This document shows, in pieces, positions 4,601-6,701 of a DNA stretch of 6,701 nucleotides. A program made the position numbers and the translations under genes. Below the pieces are notes generated by a model, which was not told the DNA's origin, searched no databases, and saw nothing but the letters and a program-made list of their open reading frames with translations. Numbering within the stretch: the first letter of the stretch is position 1; each line of letters opens with the position of its first letter. Origin of the DNA: Globobulimina sp. (Eukaryota > Foraminifera > Rotaliida); contig PIVH01000250.1 of assembly GCA_003354225.1 (NCBI GenBank), forward strand, positions 1 to 6,701, in the 5' to 3' direction.

Positions 4601-6701
4601 AAGCGGTTACAGTGGAATTAAATCCCACAAATGACATTTCATATTCATTTGAAGCCAATACATCTGTGGATAAATTTGTCACCAAAGACAGACATCTTTC
4701 CAACACGATTAAGCTCTATCTTGCAGCCAGCGCAATTACGTCAGTTGATTGTATTCATAAACCAGAATATAGTGACTCTTACAGTAATGAGCCAAGTCCA
4801 GCACCAACTCGTGAACCAACCCTTCATCCGACCGCAAGAGCTGCAATCTACGAAGATATATATATCCCCATTGAAGTAGTCTCGCTGTCCGCAGCACAAC
4901 AATTAATTTTCACTGCGCGAGAATCGGACAATTTAAGTATTAGTTTAAGCTGCGATACAAGAGCACCAACTATCGCCCCATCATTAGCACCCACTGAGAC
5001 TGTTATTGTTAAGAATTATACCGAGACTGATTCCGATGAATCGCAATTAGTTATCTTTGGATATCAATCCGGCGAATCCGCATCAATGGCTTTAACTTTC
5101 CCAGAAGTCGATTTCTTAACATTTCGAGATGTGTACACTGTAACTTGCGACTGGGAATTAGATGTTTTGTCGAGCGAAGATTATAAATTATATTTGGTTT
5201 CCATTGAGACAATTTATGCATCCATTGATGAGCTTTGTATTCGATTTAATAATAAAGATGTTGTGTTGCAACCAAATGCTGATTCACTTCAAAATAACAG
5301 TTTATATGAATGGACGGCTGTGGAGTCCTCTGATGTTGAGGCCAGTTGTGGCTCAGACAAATATCGAATGTCCATTGCTGGAATAGATCGTGGATCGTAT
5401 TGTTTTGCAGTGTATCAGTTGCAAGATGGCGTAATTAACGGATTGGATGCTAAAACATATCAATTTAAATTACAAAAACGATTTAAATGGACACATGACT
5501 TTGTTCAGATTTTAAATACGGAGTTTATTAATAATTTGTGTACGAATGGAGCAGGCGGTGCTATTGCAGTGATATCAGAGGATGGCATCGATGAGTTTTT
5601 CTCTGCAAAAATATCAGATTCCAAATTCATAGGAAACTACGCCATGTATGGTGGTGGTGGTGCAATTTATAGAGAATATTCTTATGCAGAAATTGAAAAT
5701 TATCAAAGTGTGTATATGAGTGTGTTGGAATTAGTAAATGTTGTGATTAACGCAAGTGTGGTGGCTATAAATGAAGGTGGCAGCATTAAAACAGATTTGT
5801 CCTCAACTGCGAAATCTGAAGGTTTATATTTTAAATATGTTCTATCCATTTCGGACTCGGTTATTGGGCATAGTACGACTGCCGGGGATGAGTCTGCAGT
5901 GTATTTGAAAGAACTGGGTTTGTTACGACGCAGAAACAGAAGAAGAAGAATGGCGGAAGAAGAGGAATCCGCAGGTGACCCAGAGGATGGCTATGGCGGT
6001 GTTTTACATTTTGAATATTCAAATGTGTATTTAGCAAATAGTCTGATTGAATTTGGCAAAGCATATCGAGGCGGAGGGATCTATTTATTTGATACAGTAT
6101 TTCAGTCATATAATTGTGACATATTTGGTAATAAAGCGAGTGGTGATGGTGGCGGATTATATCAATCCTTATATAATAAATATTCATCATATGATTTGTG
6201 TGTATCTATCTATCAAACTAAATTTGCAGAAAATGAAGCTGGTGGATTTGGTGGAGCTATTTATTCTATATTGCATGGTAAAGAGGTTGGCAACACGCGA
6301 GTGGATAACAGAGAGTCATGCTTCAAGATTATGAATGGTACCTTTATTTTGAATGGAAACATTTCCGTTTATGTCAATGTCCCCAGCGGACAGCATAAAG
6401 TCCTTCGAAATCAAGGTGCATTATCCACATTTTGCCCAGACACGGATGTTTGTACTGATTTTAAATCCGGTTTACAACATTTGTGTTTAGCAGAAATCCC
6501 TGAAGAATGTACACGAGATTTTGATCCCATTAATAATGACAATCCATTGGCAAACGTCAAAGATATTCCTGGGGCATCCGTCATCCTTTATATTTATGGC
6601 TGGGATGCATTTGGAAATCGAATGTTAAATACGGAGTTTGGTATAAATGCACAAGCGACGGGCGCACAAGTTATAAACCCGACAGGTACTCAATCAACAA
6701 C
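1..6701 (+). CDS. Giant modular surface/secreted protein with Pmp-like beta-helix repeats, partial at both ends
   Basis: Frame 1 is open throughout: 2233 complete codons and two trailing bases, with no stop of any kind. Neither terminus is present. The first in-frame ATG (67-69) sits inside repeat-like sequence that continues upstream, so it is not taken as the start. The product is extracellular in character: many N-x-S/T sequons, sparse clustered cysteines, three blocks of G-G-[AS]-[IL]-[YF] beta-helix coils (residues 1-559, 720-950, 1832-2127), five Pro/Thr linkers, and small Cys-containing modules between them. No segment is hydrophobic enough for a membrane helix and there is no enzyme signature. 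The family resemblance is to eukaryotic proteins with chlamydial-type polymorphic membrane protein (Pmp) repeats, which are usually very large. Function is inferred as adhesion or a structural coat; no specific gene is recognised. The coding call is very secure, the function is not. Confidence 0.95.
1678..2157 (+). other. Arginine-led insert between beta-helix blocks I and II, residues 560-719
   Basis: Directly after the coil M-G-G-A-L-F-S-S-Q-H comes a basic cluster, R-L-R-R-I-T-E-R-K-R at residues 560-569. It is followed by about 150 residues lacking the G-G ladder. This part is acidic and aromatic-rich (W855-type tryptophans are absent, but Trp occurs near residues 616, 621, 667, 674 and 684) and carries N-x-T sequons at 575 and 607. 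It has no cysteine. It may be a large loop or an independent beta domain set into the helix, because ladder-like sequence resumes at about residue 720. I do not recognise a family. Residue boundaries are approximate. Confidence 0.5.
2158..2850 (+). repeat. Beta-helix block II (Pmp-like repeats), residues 720-950
   Basis: The ladder resumes with a looser signature. Coils are recognisable at F-D-N-N-Y-A-A-G-L-G-A-A-I-Y (731-744), F-T-G-N-V-A-S-G-L-S-G-F-A-I (762-775), F-S-K-N-T-A-Y-T-S-S-A-C-L (797-809), F-S-E-N-T-V-A-T-F-G-A-A-L-Y (823-836), I-S-D-N-N-S-P-L-G-G-N-L (849-860), F-D-G-N-T-A-M-Y-G-N-G-A-G-I (874-887) and F-T-N-H-I-S-R-E-D-G-A-A-L-F (926-939). Here the G-G pair is often replaced by G-A or G-x-G. 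The strand preceding each coil is also regular (S-x-x-x-F). The block probably forms a second short beta-helix, or a continuation of block I past the insert. Confidence 0.75.
2866..2940 (+). other. Paired arginine motifs, possible proteolytic processing sites, residues 956-980
   Basis: R-R-R-A-L-Q (956-961) and N-R-R-L-L-Q (975-980) lie 19 residues apart, between the end of beta-helix block II and the Asn/Thr/Pro linker. Dibasic and tribasic sites are classic cleavage sites of furin/Kex2-type proteases in the secretory pathway. R-x-L sites are known to be cleaved in diatom silaffin-type precursors, and both motifs here contain R-x-L (R-A-L and R-L-L). The position at a domain border next to a flexible linker suits processing. 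Cleavage itself is inference. Confidence 0.4.
2941..3138 (+). repeat. Asn/Thr glycosylation patch and seven-unit P-T-x-x linker, residues 981-1046
   Basis: Residues 982-995 (N-S-T-N-F-N-T-T-N-S-T-N-N-T) hold four N-x-S/T sequons, at 982, 987, 990 and 993. After a Thr-rich spacer, proline falls at exactly every fourth residue: 1019, 1023, 1027, 1031, 1035, 1039 and 1043. Six of the seven are followed by Thr and one by Ser. At the DNA level this is a diverged 12-bp repeat over 3055-3138. P-T-x-x linkers are common in stramenopile and other algal extracellular proteins and are probably stiff, O-glycosylated spacers. This linker separates the beta-helix part from the disulphide modules. Confidence 0.85.
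3139..3426 (+). other. Four-cysteine Trp/Asp-Gly extracellular module, residues 1047-1142
   Basis: The module starts right after the P-T-x-x linker with C1049-V-S-I-E-I-Y-P-D, then S-W-E-L-T-L (1064-1069), F-C1085-A-V, C1095-I-T-F-S-I-D-D-S-G-F-D-G (to 1107), G-T-Y-F-V-S-W-G (1113-1120) and F-G-N-Y-F...T-L-C1141. This matches in order a repeated module I know from diatom and other algal secreted proteins (C-x-I-x-I-x-x-D-x-x-x-x-E-x-S-W-x-L...C-x-F-x-I-x-D-x-x-G-D-G...G-x-Y...G-x-F...C). The usual D-x-x-G-D-G is altered to D-S-G-F-D-G, and the Cys that often follows it is absent. Two disulphides are likely (four Cys in total). Its function is unknown; binding of carbohydrate or metal is possible but unsupported. 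Confidence 0.55.
3481..3840 (+). other. Cysteine-containing module A, residues 1161-1280
   Basis: An unrecognised module with a cysteine cluster: C1198, C1203, C1208, C1210, C1227 and C1262. The spacing C-x4-C-x4-C-x-C does not fit EGF. Three anchor motifs recur in the next module in the same order: L-I-Y-K-L-I-F-T-D (1181-1189), C-A-A (1210-1212) and D-A-C-N (1260-1263). N-glycosylation sequons are at 1194, 1216 and 1263, and it is strongly acidic around 1728-type D-rich positions equivalent to residues 1248-1251 (D-D-D-V). A P-I-P-T-P-T linker (1284-1288) closes it. Confidence 0.4.
3901..4425 (+). other. Cysteine-containing module B with PA-domain-like tail, residues 1301-1475
   Basis: It starts with A-L-I-Y-D-V-I-L-S-D (1307-1316), which resembles the start of module A. 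Cysteines are at 1322, 1336, 1348, 1355 and 1361, with W-S-G-C-G-G at 1352-1357, then at 1422 and 1447. The tail at about 1385-1470 reads like a protease-associated (PA) domain: a region of I-P-I-I-A-A-V-F-D-A-C-D-Y followed by D-L-F-R-T-L-Q-S-Y-G-A-R-A-I-V-V-A. PA domains typically show [IV]-A-[LV]-x-x-x-x-C-x-[FY]-x-x-K-x-x-x-A-x-x-x-G-A-x-[AG]-[VI]-[IV]-[VI]. The match is in the C-[DF]-Y...L-x-x-x-G-A-x-A-I-V-V core. PA domains are protein-interaction modules, often beside peptidases; no peptidase motif is visible here. The PA assignment is tentative. Confidence 0.35.
4429..4467 (+). repeat. Short P-x-x-x linker, residues 1477-1489
   Basis: Proline recurs at 1477, 1481, 1485 and 1489, exactly four residues apart, in P-T-S-G-P-T-K-A-P-F-I-S-P. 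This is a degraded version of the P-T-x-x linker at 1019-1046 and marks the border between module B and the following Cys-poor module. Confidence 0.7.
4468..4791 (+). other. Unrecognised alpha/beta module, residues 1490-1597
   Basis: A compact segment of about 108 residues between two proline linkers, with only two cysteines (C1500 near the start, C1584 near the end), which suggests one disulphide closing the domain. The middle alternates a helix-like stretch (M-N-F-S-S-F-M-R-A-S-D-N-L-T at 1509-1522) with strands (A-V-T-V-E-L; S-Y-S-F-E-A; I-K-L-Y-L-A-A). The helix-strand-strand order faintly recalls an SEA-type fold, but no cleavage motif is visible and I would not assign it. Sequons lie at 1510, 1520 and 1553. 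Confidence 0.35.
4792..4833 (+). repeat. P-T-x-x linker, residues 1598-1611
   Basis: Prolines at 1598, 1602, 1606 and 1610 keep the four-residue register (with an extra P1600) in P-S-P-A-P-T-R-E-P-T-L-H-P-T. It follows a Cys-ended module, as the next linker also does. Confidence 0.75.
4834..4965 (+). other. Mini-module between two P-T-x-x linkers, residues 1612-1655
   Basis: Only 44 residues, with a single cysteine (C1651) just before the next linker. The strands I-P-I-E-V-V-S-L, Q-L-I-F-T-A and L-S-I-S-L-S-C suggest a small beta unit. Its end (hydrophobic strand, Cys, a few residues, P-T) matches how the preceding module ends, so it may be a truncated copy of a longer module. The lone Cys would need a partner elsewhere. 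Confidence 0.35.
4966..4995 (+). repeat. Short P-x-x-x linker, residues 1656-1665
   Basis: P1656, P1660 and P1664 in P-T-I-A-P-S-L-A-P-T again fall every four residues. It is the last proline linker before beta-helix block III. Confidence 0.7.
4996..5490 (+). other. Beta-sandwich region with PKD/REJ-like pattern, residues 1666-1830
   Basis: All-beta-looking sequence with C1716, C1746, C1783 and C1801. From about 1741 to 1826 the order of features resembles a PKD/REJ-type Ig fold: V-V-L-Q-P-N-A-D-S (1754-1762), then S-L-Y-E-W (1767-1771), then Y-R-M-S-I-A-G-I-D-R-G-S-Y-C-F-A-V (1788-1804) and Y-Q-F-K-L near the end. The known family pattern is V-x-L-x-A-x-x-S...Y-x-W...L-x-I...L-x-x-G-x-Y-x-F-x-V. 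The first half (1666-1740) could be another degenerate copy. Such folds are common in eukaryotic cell-surface proteins, including polycystin-like ones. The assignment is tentative. Confidence 0.35.
5494..6381 (+). repeat. Beta-helix block III (Pmp-like repeats), residues 1832-2127
   Basis: The G-G ladder returns in a cleaner form than in block II: F-I-N-N-L-C-T-N-G-A-G-G-A-I-A (1842-1856), F-I-G-N-Y-A-M-Y-G-G-G-G-A-I-Y (1876-1890), A-I-N-E-G-G-S-I (1922-1929), G-Y-G-G-V-L-H-F (1997-2004), A-Y-R-G-G-G-I-Y (2021-2028), G-N-K-A-S-G-D-G-G-G-L-Y (2043-2054) and F-A-E-N-E-A-G-G-F-G-G-A-I-Y (2075-2088). The close match of M-Y-G-G-x-x-A-I-Y here to M-Y-G-G-A-L-Y in block I supports common origin of the blocks. 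An Arg/Glu loop interrupts it at 1976-1989. Confidence 0.85.
5926..5967 (+). repeat. Arg-run/Glu-run charge-flip loop from a GAA-type purine tract, residues 1976-1989
   Basis: R-R-R-N-R-R-R-R (1976-1983), then M-A, then E-E-E-E (1986-1989). The DNA is almost wholly purine from 5932 to 5967 and is a GAA-type triplet repeat: the arginines are read in the AGA register and the glutamates in the GAA register, separated by ATGGCG. The loop lies inside beta-helix block III after the coil S-A-V-Y-L-K. It could be a multibasic cleavage site, an exposed charged loop, or simply slippage in a tolerant loop. Confidence 0.7.
6418..6701 (+). other. Cys-rich turn and start of a possible Ig-like domain, residues 2140-2233
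   Basis: The G-G ladder stops at about 2127. Four cysteines follow at 2145, 2151, 2162 and 2170 (C-x5-C-x10-C-x7-C). Next comes P-G-A-S-V-I-L-Y-I-Y-G-W-D-A-F-G-N-R (2190-2207), which resembles the first strands of beta-sandwich domains that often follow Pmp repeats in giant protist proteins (P-G-x-x-hydrophobic strand...D-x-x-G-N). The module is cut by the window edge. The last residues turn Thr/Gly/Gln-rich. No membrane helix is reached. Confidence 0.4.

Noticed and set aside
5861-6334. Overlapping open frames on both strands (minus 5861-6190, plus frame 2 6047-6334)
   Set aside because: Both overlap frame 1, where the beta-helix ladder continues unbroken; the minus one has a Phe run that is simply antisense of the GAA tract.
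1-6701. Bacterial (chlamydial) Pmp autotransporter
   Set aside because: P-T-x-x linkers, algal-type S-W-E-L-T module, abundant N-sequons and lack of typical F-x-x-N-x-A/G-G-A-I regularity throughout point to a eukaryote or its virus.
1-6701. AATAAA motifs, splice-like GT...AG pairs and short AT-rich runs as signals
   Set aside because: All fall within the continuous coding frame of an AT-rich gene and are expected by chance; none coincides with a break in the protein.

Overview
The window is one uninterrupted stretch of coding sequence. Frame 1 of the plus strand stays open from the first base to the last (2233 codons plus two bases) with no in-frame TAA, TAG or TGA, and it has neither a start nor a stop inside the window. 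The gene is therefore longer than 6.7 kb and encodes a giant protein of more than 2233 residues. I found no second gene, RNA gene, mobile element, CRISPR array, promoter, terminator or convincing intron.

The protein looks like the ectodomain of a very large secreted or surface protein from a single-celled eukaryote. The evidence is many N-glycosylation sequons, low but clustered cysteine, proline-threonine linkers of the form P-T-x-x, and long runs of Pmp-like beta-helix repeats (N-x-A-x-x-G-G-[AS]-[IL]-[YF]). P-T-x-x linkers combined with a [ST]-W-E-L-T...D-x-x-G-x-D-G module are a habit of stramenopile (diatom-like) and other algal or protist extracellular proteins, so a stramenopile or similar marine protist is my best guess. 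A large DNA virus of protists cannot be excluded. Base composition is AT-rich (about 35-40% GC judged from a few lines), and codon use fits the standard nuclear code.

Layout, in residues of this window: 1-559 beta-helix block I; 560-719 an arginine-led insert without the G-G ladder; 720-950 beta-helix block II; 955-980 two arginine clusters; 981-1046 an Asn/Thr glycosylation patch and a seven-unit P-T-x-x linker; 1047-1142 a Trp/Asp-Gly module with four cysteines; 1161-1280 and 1301-1475 two Cys-containing modules that may be a diverged tandem duplication, the second ending in a stretch like a protease-associated (PA) domain; 1477-1489, 1598-1611 and 1656-1665 short P-x-x-x linkers separating small modules; 1666-1830 a beta-sandwich region with a PKD/REJ-like pattern; 1832-2127 beta-helix block III, carrying an Arg8/Glu4 charge-flip loop; 2140-2233 a Cys-rich turn followed by the start of what may be an Ig-like domain.

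The parts read as one adhesive or structural surface molecule. Stiff beta-helix rods are joined by glycosylated P-T linkers to small disulphide-bonded modules, with arginine-rich loops that could be processing sites. No signal peptide, membrane helix or catalytic centre is visible here; those would lie outside the window. I do not recognise a named gene.
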